From NCBI GenBank assembly GCA_047921215.1, contig JBLRWO010000019.1, forward strand, positions 1 to 64,000: a stretch of DNA of 64,000 bases, in the 5' to 3' direction. The stretch's first letter is position 1. Each line of letters opens with the position of its first letter. The DNA comes from RECM01 sp047921215 (GTDB lineage: Bacteria; Bacteroidota; Rhodothermia; Balneolales; Cyclonatronaceae). Of this stretch, positions 26,264 through 34,509 are shown piece by piece. The position numbers and the translations under genes were made by a program. The notes below the pieces were generated by a model, which had not been told where the DNA came from, ran no database searches, and saw only the letters and a list, made by a program, of their open reading frames with translations.

Positions 26264-28390
26264 ATGAATGTTTATAAACCAGGAAAAATCCGGAATATCG
26301 CTCTATTGGGCCACTCCGGTTCGGGTAAAACCACGCTTGCAGAAACAATGTTGTTCGAATCCGGCACTATAAAACGAAGGGGTTCGATTAACGACGGAAA
26401 TACCGTATCGGATTTTCATCCGGTAGAAAAGGAAAAACTGAAATCCGTATTTGCATCATTTCTGCATCTCGACTGGAGAGGCCACAAAATTAATGTTATT
26501 GATACCCCGGGAACTGCAGATTATATCAGCGAAGTGCTGCCATCGTTGCAGGTGGCGGGCAACGCACTTTTTGTAATCGATGCCGAACACGGCGTGGAAG
26601 TAGGAACCGAGGTATTCTGGAATCATGCACGCAGTCTGAATATTCCGTCGATTATCGTAGTCAATAAAGTGGACAGCCCGAATTCGAATTTTCAAAAAAC
26701 CGTTGAACAAACCAGAGAGCGCTTTGGCAGGGAAGTGGTTGTGGTGCAGTATCCCTATGGTGAGGGTGAGGAATTCAACACCATTATTGATGTGCTGAAA
26801 ATGACGATGTATGAATTTCCCGAAGACGGCGGTAAACCCGACAAGCTTCCCATTCCGGATTCCCAGCGTACCAGGGCCGAACTGTTGCACAATGAACTGA
26901 TCGAAGCCATTGCCGAGAATGATGAAATGCTCATGGACCTCTACTTTGAAAAAGGAACCCTTGGTGAATTTGAGATGGTTGATGGTTTGCGTACTGCAAT
27001 GCTGAACGGGCAAATCTTTCCGCTGTTTTGTACAAGTGCCGAGAAAAATATGGGTACCGGAAGGGTTATGGGTTTTATTGACGCCGTACTACCTGCTCCT
27101 ATCGATGAAAAACATCCCGTATCGACCGACGGCAAGGAAGTTCCTATGGATCCCGATGGAAAAGCAGCCATGTTTCTCTTCAAAAACGTTTACGAGGATC
27201 ATGTGGGCGAGTTGATGTATTTCAAGGTTTACAGTGGTACAGTTAAAACCGGTCTCGATATGGTTAACTCGGCGACTGCGAATACAAACAGACTCGGTAC
27301 ACTGTTCATGACACAGGGGAATAAGCGTACGGAAATTTCCGAATTCCAGTGCGGTGATATTGGTGCGGTGGTCAAGCTTAAAGACTGCCATGCCAATGAA
27401 ACACTACATGAAAAAGGATTTGAAATAGAACTTCAACAGGTCATGTATCCTGAGACTAACATCCGGTCAGCTATCCGCAACGTTAAAACAGGTGATGAAG
27501 AGAAACTCGGAACCGCTCTGAACCAGTTGCACAAAGAAAATCCTGCTCTTCATGTGGATCACAACCAGGAACTGAAACAGCTTATAATCAGCGGTCAGGG
27601 TGAGGAACACCTCGCTATTGTAAAATATATGCTTACCAACCGGTTCAAAGTGGATGTGGAACTGTACGAACCAAGGATACCCTACAGGGAAACCATCACC
27701 AAACCGGTTAAGGCTACCTACAAACATAAAAAGCAGACCGGTGGTGCAGGGCAATACGCCGAGGTCTATCTCTTTGTGGAACCCTGGTATGAAGGAATGC
27801 CCGATCCACCAGAAATGTCGGTGCGGGACCGCCAGTTGATCGAATTACCCTGGGGAGGGAAGCTGGAATTTCTGAATTGTATTGTGGGTGGTGTGATCGA
27901 TAACCGTTTCATGCCTGCCATACTCAAGGGTGTAATGGATAAGATGGAAAACGGCCCGCTTTCCAATTGCCGGGTAAGAGATGTTCGTGTTGCCGTTTAT
28001 GACGGTTCCATGCACTCCGTAGATTCAAATGAAGCAGCATTTAAAACAGCCGGGTTAATGGCCTTTAAGAAGGCATTCCTTGATGCGTCGCCGCAATTGC
28101 TGGAACCTGTATATGATGTGGATGTTGCTGTTCCTTCAGATTTTATGGGAGATGTAATGGGTGACCTTTCCACCAGAAGAGGGCAGATTCTTGGCATGGA
28201 TGCCGACGGAAGTGTTCAGAAAGTCAAAGCAAAAATCCCACTTGCTGAACTGAACAAGTACGCGACTCATCTCAAGTCAATGACCCAGGGACGTGCCACT
28301 CACAGTCTTTCTTTTAGTGGTTATGCCGCCGTTCCGAGAGATATCCAGGAAAAAGTGATGAAGGAGACAATGGCCCTTGAAGAGGCCTGA
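26264..28390 (+). CDS. EF-G paralog, probably GTPase-impaired (EF-G2 type)
   Basis: A 708-residue translation-factor GTPase with all EF-G domains, but not the housekeeping FusA. G1 is GHSGSGKT (16-23) in place of AHIDAGKT. Switch I lacks the RGITI Thr (EKEKLKS at 55-61). Switch II is DTPGTAD (80-86), with Thr84 replacing the catalytic His of DTPGHVD. G4 NKVD (134-137) is intact. Losing that His should cripple GTP hydrolysis. A Bacteroides paralog (EF-G2) was reported to translocate without GTPase activity and to matter under carbon limitation; this gene fits that group. AAGGAG lies 8 bases before the ATG. A terminator follows. Confidence 0.88.
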   Translation: MNVYKPGKIRNIALLGHSGSGKTTLAETMLFESGTIKRRGSINDGNTVSDFHPVEKEKLKSVFASFLHLDWRGHKINVIDTPGTADYISEVLPSLQVAGNALFVIDAEHGVEVGTEVFWNHARSLNIPSIIVVNKVDSPNSNFQKTVEQTRERFGREVVVVQYPYGEGEEFNTIIDVLKMTMYEFPEDGGKPDKLPIPDSQRTRAELLHNELIEAIAENDEMLMDLYFEKGTLGEFEMVDGLRTAMLNGQIFPLFCTSAEKNMGTGRVMGFIDAVLPAPIDEKHPVSTDGKEVPMDPDGKAAMFLFKNVYEDHVGELMYFKVYSGTVKTGLDMVNSATANTNRLGTLFMTQGNKRTEISEFQCGDIGAVVKLKDCHANETLHEKGFEIELQQVMYPETNIRSAIRNVKTGDEEKLGTALNQLHKENPALHVDHNQELKQLIISGQGEEHLAIVKYMLTNRFKVDVELYEPRIPYRETITKPVKATYKHKKQTGGAGQYAEVYLFVEPWYEGMPDPPEMSVRDRQLIELPWGGKLEFLNCIVGGVIDNRFMPAILKGVMDKMENGPLSNCRVRDVRVAVYDGSMHSVDSNEAAFKTAGLMAFKKAFLDASPQLLEPVYDVDVAVPSDFMGDVMGDLSTRRGQILGMDADGSVQKVKAKIPLAELNKYATHLKSMTQGRATHSLSFSGYAAVPRDIQEKVMKETMALEEA

Positions 28391-28465
28391 TATATTGTTT
28401 AAATCTGATTTGATTTGAGCCGGATACATAACTTTCAGGATCGGCAGATTCCGTATGTTATGCAG

Positions 28466-28504
28466 GGGAGACCATCTCTATTAAAGGTGGTCTCCCTGTG
28501 TTTT
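28466..28504 (+). terminator. rho-independent terminator after the EF-G paralog
   Basis: GGGAGACCA (28466-28474) pairs perfectly with TGGTCTCCC (28488-28496) across a 13-base loop, followed by TGTGTTTT. It faces the end of the minus-strand lpt genes and may serve both directions weakly. Confidence 0.8.
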
Positions 28505-28563
28505 CAACTCATCCGGGTGGGAGATAATAGCCGTTTACTCTGTACCGTGAATCTTTACGATTC

Positions 28564-29970
28564 TCAGGGCTGTTCGGTGTAAAGCAGATATTTTGCCGGG
28601 AACTCAAACGGCCTGAGATCCGGTATCGTATCCAGTCGTTGTTTGAGAGGCTCAGTTGGTTTAAGTGGCTTTTTTTCAGGCGTCCAGATAAAACCCTCGA
28701 TTTTTTTACCCAGCACATCGGATGATTCCGGATGTACGGTGCCGTCAATATTCACAAACGCCTTGAAATCGACCATCTCTCCTTCATCAAAATACATGAA
28801 GGCTGAACGGGCAGTGAGCTCAATACCTCCATCGGGTTCATCATTCTGGTTTTTCATGTGATAGAAAATTCTTGCATCGGGTCTGCCATTAATCAGGCTG
28901 AGATCACCATTGTTAAATAATACAGCAATGGAGTCGCCGCGAAGCTGATTTAAACGACCCGTTAGCGTGTCCTGGAAAACAGCGAACGGTTCAAGGGTAG
29001 CATCTATGCGGTCAAGGGCTTCATCCCTGAACAGAATAAGAATATGCTGGCCGGTAAGTTGAATATCTCTGTACCAGATGTTACCATCGCCTATTAAAAA
29101 AAACTCTTCCGTTGAGTCAAGATAACTGGATGAATCCGATAGGGTTGCATATTCAGGCGACCAGATACTGACATTTCCCGAGGCTTGAGTTACGAATGTG
29201 GTATCCAGCTCGGTTACCTCAATGAGGTCTGCACTCATGTGAGTGGAGTCAGTGGCTTCCTCGTTTAATCTGATCAGGCGGGCATCTCCCTTAATCAGTC
29301 TGCGTCCCAGGGAATCCCGTTCGGCATAATCACCGCTCAGCCTTGTCCTGTTTTCGGAATCGAGCATGAATACCCTGCTGTGCAGTTCGTAATACTCATT
29401 TACACGGTTGCTGAACATACTGTCAGCCTCAACATATTGTGTGGAATCGGCAAATTGTACGTTCCCCCTGAATACGGCACTGTCCTGGCGGGTATAATAA
29501 ATGCCATTATCGGCGAGCAATGTGCCCCTTTTGTCTTCAAGTCTTAATTTTGCAGGAAATTCAGCGATTTCAGAACCAAAGCTGTAATAGGCCTGTGAAC
29601 TGAAGATGGTTACATTTTCTGTAACGATGATTACCCTGTTTTCGAAATTACTGTCGTCGATGAGATAATTATAGACAGCCCTGTCCGACCATATCGTTTC
29701 TCTGGGAGTGGTTACCTGGATGTTACCGAAAGCCCTGATCTCATTGAGATCCAGAAATTGAAAAACGCTGTCTGCCTCGATGAAAGAGTCCTCAATACGA
29801 AGTTGCACATTTCCTGTCAGTTTTCGCCCGGGTCCGAATTCACCACTGAACCCCTGAAGCTGTTCAGCCTGAATAATCTGTACCCGGCTCTGGCTAACTC
29901 CTCGTTGCGGAATTCCGATTAATAAAAAAATCAGAAATGGCCAAAGGCTGCATTTGATAAGTGGTATCAT
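28564..29970 (-). CDS. OstA/LptA-like LPS transport protein
   Basis: A 468-residue exported protein with a cleavable signal peptide (about 1-26) and repeated beta-strand segments of the OstA fold. Examples are LTGNVQLRIEDSFIEADS and FRGNVQFADSTQYVEADS: xGNVxxxxxxxxxEADSxxF repeats typical of LptA and the LptD N-terminus. It probably forms part of the periplasmic LPS bridge. It is much longer than E. coli LptA (185), as usual in Bacteroidota. Its ATG overlaps the lptC stop by four bases. Confidence 0.85.
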   Translation of the reverse strand: MIPLIKCSLWPFLIFLLIGIPQRGVSQSRVQIIQAEQLQGFSGEFGPGRKLTGNVQLRIEDSFIEADSVFQFLDLNEIRAFGNIQVTTPRETIWSDRAVYNYLIDDSNFENRVIIVTENVTIFSSQAYYSFGSEIAEFPAKLRLEDKRGTLLADNGIYYTRQDSAVFRGNVQFADSTQYVEADSMFSNRVNEYYELHSRVFMLDSENRTRLSGDYAERDSLGRRLIKGDARLIRLNEEATDSTHMSADLIEVTELDTTFVTQASGNVSIWSPEYATLSDSSSYLDSTEEFFLIGDGNIWYRDIQLTGQHILILFRDEALDRIDATLEPFAVFQDTLTGRLNQLRGDSIAVLFNNGDLSLINGRPDARIFYHMKNQNDEPDGGIELTARSAFMYFDEGEMVDFKAFVNIDGTVHPESSDVLGKKIEGFIWTPEKKPLKPTEPLKQRLDTIPDLRPFEFPAKYLLYTEQP

Positions 29971-30518
29971 AGCTGAAACTGCCCGGTTATTCTTTTCAGG
30001 CGGTACTCGGTAAGATCATCTTTACCGGATAAACCCTCTCCGGCAATGCTGTCGGTGGGCGATACGATGGTAACAAACCCGGGGGCGTCGATGTGCCGGG
30101 TGTGATAAAACCATTTCAGGTACTCAGTACGGAGAGTGTTTTCGGTTTCAAGATTAATCACAACCACATCTCCTTCGAATTCAAATTCGGTTTCACGGCT
30201 GTGATAAATCGATTTATCGGCGTAGACCAGGGTGATGGGAACACCGAGGGAATCGTATGCAGTTATCGTGACCGGACCGTCCATGTGCGACTGATTCCTG
30301 CCGTTTTTTTCAAATGTGGCAGTATATGGACTTTCCAGGGTAATAATCCGTCGCCCCTCTTCTATTAGATGGGTTGTGACATCCCAGCTTTCGGTAATAG
30401 AAAAAACAGAGTCGCTAAGTGCCTCGCTCACCGACTGGCTGTCGTACTCACTAAGTTCTGTGCAGGAGATGAGGGTAAGGGTAATGAACAGAGAATACCG
30501 GACAGAATTGATAATCAT
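29967..30518 (-). CDS. lptC: LPS export periplasmic protein LptC (lipoprotein)
   Basis: A 183-residue protein with a lipoprotein signal (TLISC, Cys19) followed by an LptC-like beta-jellyroll: SPYTATFEKNGRN, YADKSIYHSRETEFEFEGDV, LRTEYLKWFYHTRHIDAPG. LptC normally links the LptBFG extractor to LptA. Here it seems to be lipid-anchored, not held by a membrane helix, as in other Bacteroidota. It sits two bases after upp and overlaps the OstA-like gene. Confidence 0.88.
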   Translation of the reverse strand: MIINSVRYSLFITLTLISCTELSEYDSQSVSEALSDSVFSITESWDVTTHLIEEGRRIITLESPYTATFEKNGRNQSHMDGPVTITAYDSLGVPITLVYADKSIYHSRETEFEFEGDVVVINLETENTLRTEYLKWFYHTRHIDAPGFVTIVSPTDSIAGEGLSGKDDLTEYRLKRITGQFQL

Positions 30519-30520
30519 AT

Positions 30521-31162
30521 TCAGAGTGTTCCAAAAATACGGTCACCGGCATCGCCGAGTCCGGGAACTATAAAAGCGTCGTTGTTCAGACGCTCATCAA
30601 TGGCAGCTGTAACTATGTGAACGTCAGGGTGGTTATCAAGAACATGTTGAATTCCCTCGGGTGCACTGATCAGGCACATGAAGAGAATTTTTTTTGCACC
30701 CTGTTTTTTCAGGTATCCGATGGCATCGTGAGCACTTCCTCCGGTTGCGAGCATGGGGTCGACCAGCAATATGTACGAGTTTTTAATTCCGTTAGGTAGT
30801 TTAACGTAATAATCGATCGGTTTATGTGTGGTTTCATCACGGTACATGCCGAGATGGCCCACCCTGGCGTCCGGTATAAAGTGAATGATTCCGTCAACCA
30901 GACCAAGCCCGGCCCTGAGTATGGGTACTACGATAACATCGGAATCCAGCTCAAATCCGGTTGTTACTTGAATTGGGGTTGTAACTTCTGTTTCCCTTAA
31001 TGGTATCTTTACCAGTGAGTGATAGGCCAGAATGGTAGCAATGCGCGCAAGTGCCTGCCGGAAAGGTGCTGTAGGTGTGTTTTTGTCTCTGAGTATGGTC
31101 AGATCCCGGTGTACTACGGGGTGGTCTATAACCGTAACCTGATCTTTGCTGAATGATTTCAT
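30521..31162 (-). CDS. upp: uracil phosphoribosyltransferase
   Basis: Salvages uracil to UMP with PRPP. The PRPP-binding loop LLVDPMLATGGSA and the uracil-binding C-terminus (PGLGDAGDRIFGT) are both present. I place the start at the ATG at 31162 (213 residues, family length, MKSFSKDQVTV). The frame also opens at 31216, but that ATG lies inside the end of the symporter gene and adds 18 non-conserved residues. It is transcribed after the AGCS symporter and before lptC. Confidence 0.92.
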   Translation of the reverse strand: MKSFSKDQVTVIDHPVVHRDLTILRDKNTPTAPFRQALARIATILAYHSLVKIPLRETEVTTPIQVTTGFELDSDVIVVPILRAGLGLVDGIIHFIPDARVGHLGMYRDETTHKPIDYYVKLPNGIKNSYILLVDPMLATGGSAHDAIGYLKKQGAKKILFMCLISAPEGIQHVLDNHPDVHIVTAAIDERLNNDAFIVPGLGDAGDRIFGTL

Positions 31163-31172
31163 CGATTCGGCA

Positions 31173-32831
31173 TTAAGTGTTCCGCTCTTCTTCGTCCATT
31201 CTGTTAAAATACTCATGTGTTACCCGGTAAACTACTCCGGAGAGTGCAAACAGGGCTATCAGGTTGGGCAGGGTCATCAGGCCAAGTGCCACATCCCCGA
31301 TGGCCCATACCGTTCCAAGGGCAAGTATGGCACCCACAAAATGCATCATTATGTAGACGATTCGGTAGTAGATGATTGACTTGTCGCCCAACAGGTACTG
31401 TATTGATCTGTCTCCATAGTAACTCCAGCTGATCGATGTGGAAACCCCGAACAACAATACACAAATGGTTACCAGATATGCACCCCCGGGGAACAGCGGA
31501 GCCAGACCGATTTCAAATGCACGGGCAGTTAAAGGTGCCCCGTTTTCTACAACATTACCATAGAGCTCGCGTAAAGTATTTTCATCGGGATCCGTGGCTG
31601 TCTTGGTTCCAGGTCCGGTGTAAATAGTTCCGCTGAAAAGCTGGCTTTGAGCTGCATCTGTATAGAGTGTATCGATCATAATGCCGTATCTCAAAACTGT
31701 TCCGTTTAAGGCTACTCCGTTGTCAACGATCAGTACATTCTGATCATATCCATCAGTTTCAAGGGTTTGTTCGGTTATATAGGAGGTGTCACCGGAATTG
31801 ATGAAAATTGCTGAAGGATGTTTTGCATCCCAGGAACCCGTAATGCAGATAACAAGTCCGGTCATGGTGCATACAATCAGTGTATCTATAAAGGGTTCAA
31901 GAAGGGCTACCACTCCCTCACGAACCGGTTCATCCGTTTTAGCCGCAGCGTGGGCAATCGGTGCCGAACCCTGCCCGGCTTCGTTGGAGAATAAGCCGCG
32001 TTTAATGCCCCATACCAGTGTTGTCATGAAAGCTCCGGATCCAACTCCCAAAACACCGGCAACAGGATCGAAAGCTGAGCTTATTATCAGCCCAAGAGTC
32101 GGGATAACCTGATCATAATTCATCAGTAATATTAAAAGAGCACCAAAAACATATATCACAGCCATCAGGGGAGTGAGCCTGGCTGTAACACTGCCGATGC
32201 GTTTTATACCCCCGAGAATAACAATGGCAACAAAGCCGGCAGTGAAAATACCGGTTATATATACCGGAATCATAAATGCGCTTTCCATGCTGTCTGCAAC
32301 CGTATTGGCCTGAATAGCATTACCCGTCAGGAAGGAGCAGATTACGGCACTGGCTGCAAATACAATACTCAGCCACTTCCAGTTACTGCCGAGCCCCTTT
32401 TCGATATAGTACATCGGTCCGCCCGATACACTGCCGTCTTCATTCTCTTCGCGGTACAATACAGCAAGGGTACATTCTGAGTATTTTATTGCCATTCCTA
32501 ACAGAGCGGTTATCCACATCCAGAACAGTGCTCCGGGCCCGCCATAGTGTATGGCAATGGCAACACCCGCAATATTTCCAATGCCTACGGTAGCTGATAA
32601 CGCAGTACTGAGTGCCTGAAAATGGTTGATGTCTCCCTGATCGTTCGGATCATCATAGTACCCGGTCAGTACCCGAAAACCGTGCTTCAGTTTTCTGATT
32701 TGAACAAAACCGAGACGGACTGTAATAAAGAGACCATAACTCAGCAGAACAACCACCATAAGAGGCATCACTTCAGGTGTGTTCCAGACAAGATCATTTA
32801 GAAAGTTTACAATTCGCTCAAAGGTCTGCAT
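31173..32831 (-). CDS. sodium:alanine symporter family protein (AGCS)
   Basis: A 552-residue Na+-coupled amino-acid symporter. Family motifs include SATVGIGNIAGVA, GGPGALFWMWITALLGMA and the near-diagnostic GLFSNEAGQGSAPIAHAAA. About ten helices. An extra polar, beta-rich stretch of roughly 85 residues (about 345-430) interrupts the C-terminal helices where most relatives have a short loop; it probably faces the periplasm. It is first in a symporter-upp-lptC-ostA-like run, an order with no obvious shared pathway. Confidence 0.9.
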   Translation of the reverse strand: MQTFERIVNFLNDLVWNTPEVMPLMVVVLLSYGLFITVRLGFVQIRKLKHGFRVLTGYYDDPNDQGDINHFQALSTALSATVGIGNIAGVAIAIHYGGPGALFWMWITALLGMAIKYSECTLAVLYREENEDGSVSGGPMYYIEKGLGSNWKWLSIVFAASAVICSFLTGNAIQANTVADSMESAFMIPVYITGIFTAGFVAIVILGGIKRIGSVTARLTPLMAVIYVFGALLILLMNYDQVIPTLGLIISSAFDPVAGVLGVGSGAFMTTLVWGIKRGLFSNEAGQGSAPIAHAAAKTDEPVREGVVALLEPFIDTLIVCTMTGLVICITGSWDAKHPSAIFINSGDTSYITEQTLETDGYDQNVLIVDNGVALNGTVLRYGIMIDTLYTDAAQSQLFSGTIYTGPGTKTATDPDENTLRELYGNVVENGAPLTARAFEIGLAPLFPGGAYLVTICVLLFGVSTSISWSYYGDRSIQYLLGDKSIIYYRIVYIMMHFVGAILALGTVWAIGDVALGLMTLPNLIALFALSGVVYRVTHEYFNRMDEEERNT

Positions 32832-33261
32832 GTTCTATTCAGTTATGGTCAAAGGTTGGTTGGTGCCCCAAAAATTAAGACGGAAGGTATAAAAGAATTG
32901 CCAATTGGTAAAAGCGATAACGTCAATTTTGGCATTAAAAATCATAAAAGTAGTTCGCTTCTGAACAGGATTCATCATAAAAATGGCTGCCGTGAACGGT
33001 TTTTTTACCGTGGTAACGGCACATAATAACGAATTGGAAACATCAAAAAACCGCTATTTTATGCACACAGGTATACATTAAGGGTTCGCATTCAGATAAA
33101 GATATGCCGTATAGTCCGGAATATTTTATCGGTAGCGGAACGTTTTTTGGAAAAATAACGCTTATTAGGTTTCTTATACCATATATTTGGTTGTAAACGT
33201 ATGAATTGCAACTACTAACTGAAATAATATACCTGCCGTGGATAACGATAAAAGTAAAAAC
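32832..33261. other. 430-bp divergent intergenic region
   Basis: Between the AGCS symporter (minus) and the HU gene (plus). It holds a nested inverted repeat at 32988-33021 (TGCCGT/ACGGCA around ACGGT/ACCGT, loop of six T) and the TATATTTG promoter element of HU at 33182. A 32-codon frame from about 32984 has no support as a gene. Confidence 0.5.
33182..33189 (+). promoter_or_regulatory. -7 promoter element upstream of HU
   Basis: TATATTTG matches TAnnTTTG exactly, about 70 bp before the HU ATG at 33262. No TTTG box at the right distance upstream. Confidence 0.45.
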
Positions 33262-33549
33262 ATGACCAAAGCCGATATTGTAGACATTATTGCATCGTCT
33301 ACGGGAATTGCGAAAGTTGAAACCGAAGCTGTTGTAAAGGGTTTTATGGATACGGTTATTGATGCCCTGAAAGACGGGAAATCAATTGAGTTGAGAGGCT
33401 TTGGGAGCTTCAGGGTAGTAAAAAGGGCTCAAAGGGTTGCCCGAAACCCGAAAACCAATGAGGAAGTAATTGTTCCGGAACAGCTCGTACCCGTACTGAA
33501 AGTTTCGAAAGAGTTCAAAAAAGCTGTTGCTGAAAAGAATATGCCATGA
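33262..33549 (+). CDS. HU/IHF family DNA-binding protein
   Basis: A 95-residue nucleoid protein that bends DNA. The beta-arm motif ELRGFGSFRVVKRAQRVARNP is the family signature, with the usual helix pair before it and the C-terminal strand after. I prefer the ATG at 33262 (MTKADIVDII); the GTG at 33238 adds eight charged residues not typical of HU. The Lys/Arg-rich arm and RNP fit HU or IHF-like proteins; a subunit type cannot be assigned. Confidence 0.92.
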   Translation: MTKADIVDIIASSTGIAKVETEAVVKGFMDTVIDALKDGKSIELRGFGSFRVVKRAQRVARNPKTNEEVIVPEQLVPVLKVSKEFKKAVAEKNMP

Positions 33550-33620
33550 GCGCGGGCAGATGATTTTTCCTGATGCATTTCTTATTTCATCAATGCAGTG
33601 GAAGTTATTGGCCTTTTTTG

Positions 33621-33628
33621 TATTTTTG
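33621..33628 (+). promoter_or_regulatory. -7 promoter element upstream of the COX24-like gene
   Basis: TATTTTTG matches TAnnTTTG, 62 bp before the ATG of the small basic protein. The -33 box is weak. Confidence 0.4.
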
Positions 33629-33690
33629 CACTCTGTTAAGTATACAAGTGCCCGCAGGGCATTTACACCAACATCTTAAATATTTCTAAA

Positions 33691-33780
33691 ATGCCAAGCG
33701 GAAAAAAAAGAAAAAGAGCAAAAATCGCCAAACACAAGCGTAAAAAAAGACTTCGGAAGAACCGCCATAAGAAAAAATAA
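33691..33780 (+). CDS. COX24/AURKAIP1-like small basic protein
   Basis: A 29-residue protein (MPSGKKRKRAKIAKHKRKKR, then LRKNRHKKK). Nearly every second residue is Lys or Arg. It matches the short Bacteroidota proteins annotated as AURKAIP1/COX24 domain proteins, homologs of mitochondrial ribosomal protein mS38, which sits on the small subunit. The KRKKRLRKNRHKKK end is the hallmark. Its own promoter element and terminator flank it closely, so it is a one-gene unit. Confidence 0.85.
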   Translation: MPSGKKRKRAKIAKHKRKKRLRKNRHKKK

Positions 33781-33806
33781 ATGCCTTGTATCAAGGCATT
33801 TTTTTT
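33781..33806 (+). terminator. rho-independent terminator after the COX24-like gene
   Basis: ATGCCTTG and CAAGGCAT form a perfect 8-bp stem around a TAT loop, directly after the stop codon, followed by a run of T to 33806. The T run overlaps the last base pairs of the convergent gene at 33805. Confidence 0.9.
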
Positions 33807-34455
33807 AAGCAGCCGCGTCGGCAAATGATTTGTCGGCCATGAGGATAATCTTGTTGGTCCTTACAAGTATTTGTTGCAGCCTGCGACCCACAAATCTGTG
33901 TATATCGTTGAGGTCAGTAGTACCTGAAAGTTCGTAATCCAGGTAGGATATAAGGCTCATCACAGCGAGATATCTTCCCTCTGAATCGCCTTCTACTTCA
34001 ACGTGCCAGCGTGTTATCACATCATCCCCGTGAATCACGTTCCTGATTTTCTGATTCACAGAATCCATCCACCTGCTGGCTGCCTCAACCCGGGCCTGCC
34101 CTTTGCGGTTATTGATAGAATCGTAGATGAGGTCGGTATTAAAAACCCAGTTCACCTCGACGTCAATCCGCGGAACCACGACGAAATTAGTAGCCTTCCC
34201 GCTTTTCAGCATCGGATGGTTTTGCATACCCTCAAGCTGTCTGGCCAGATTGATCTCGCGGAAACGATCCCAGTCGAGATGAATAATCAGTGCTTTGACA
34301 TGATCACTGACTTTGCTCAGGTCTATTGATATATCAAGGCCGATCGCATTGATGGTTTTGTCCGTCCATACCCGGAAATTTTGTGTTTTTATATCCCTGT
34401 TTTGAAGTTCGGTCTGTATTTTGTTTATAATTGAGTTGAAAATCGGATAGTGCAT
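33805..34455 (-). CDS. unknown 216-residue cytoplasmic protein
   Basis: I do not recognise this family. It is a soluble protein of 216 residues with no signal peptide or membrane segment, mixed alpha/beta by eye. Notable segments: KALIIHLDWDRFREINLARQ (amphipathic), VVVPRIDVEVNWVFNTD, and GEGDSEGRYLAVMSLISYLD-like motif near 155-175. Codon use looks like its neighbours. It has a clear ATG and a shared terminator with the COX24-like gene. It is divergent from the NFACT gene by 54 bp. Confidence 0.75.
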   Translation of the reverse strand: MHYPIFNSIINKIQTELQNRDIKTQNFRVWTDKTINAIGLDISIDLSKVSDHVKALIIHLDWDRFREINLARQLEGMQNHPMLKSGKATNFVVVPRIDVEVNWVFNTDLIYDSINNRKGQARVEAASRWMDSVNQKIRNVIHGDDVITRWHVEVEGDSEGRYLAVMSLISYLDYELSGTTDLNDIHRFVGRRLQQILVRTNKIILMADKSFADAAA

Positions 34456-34509
34456 GTAGTTACCTTTTTAATTTGCCCTCGAAGCGCTTCTTGAGCTTCT
34501 CAATAAACA

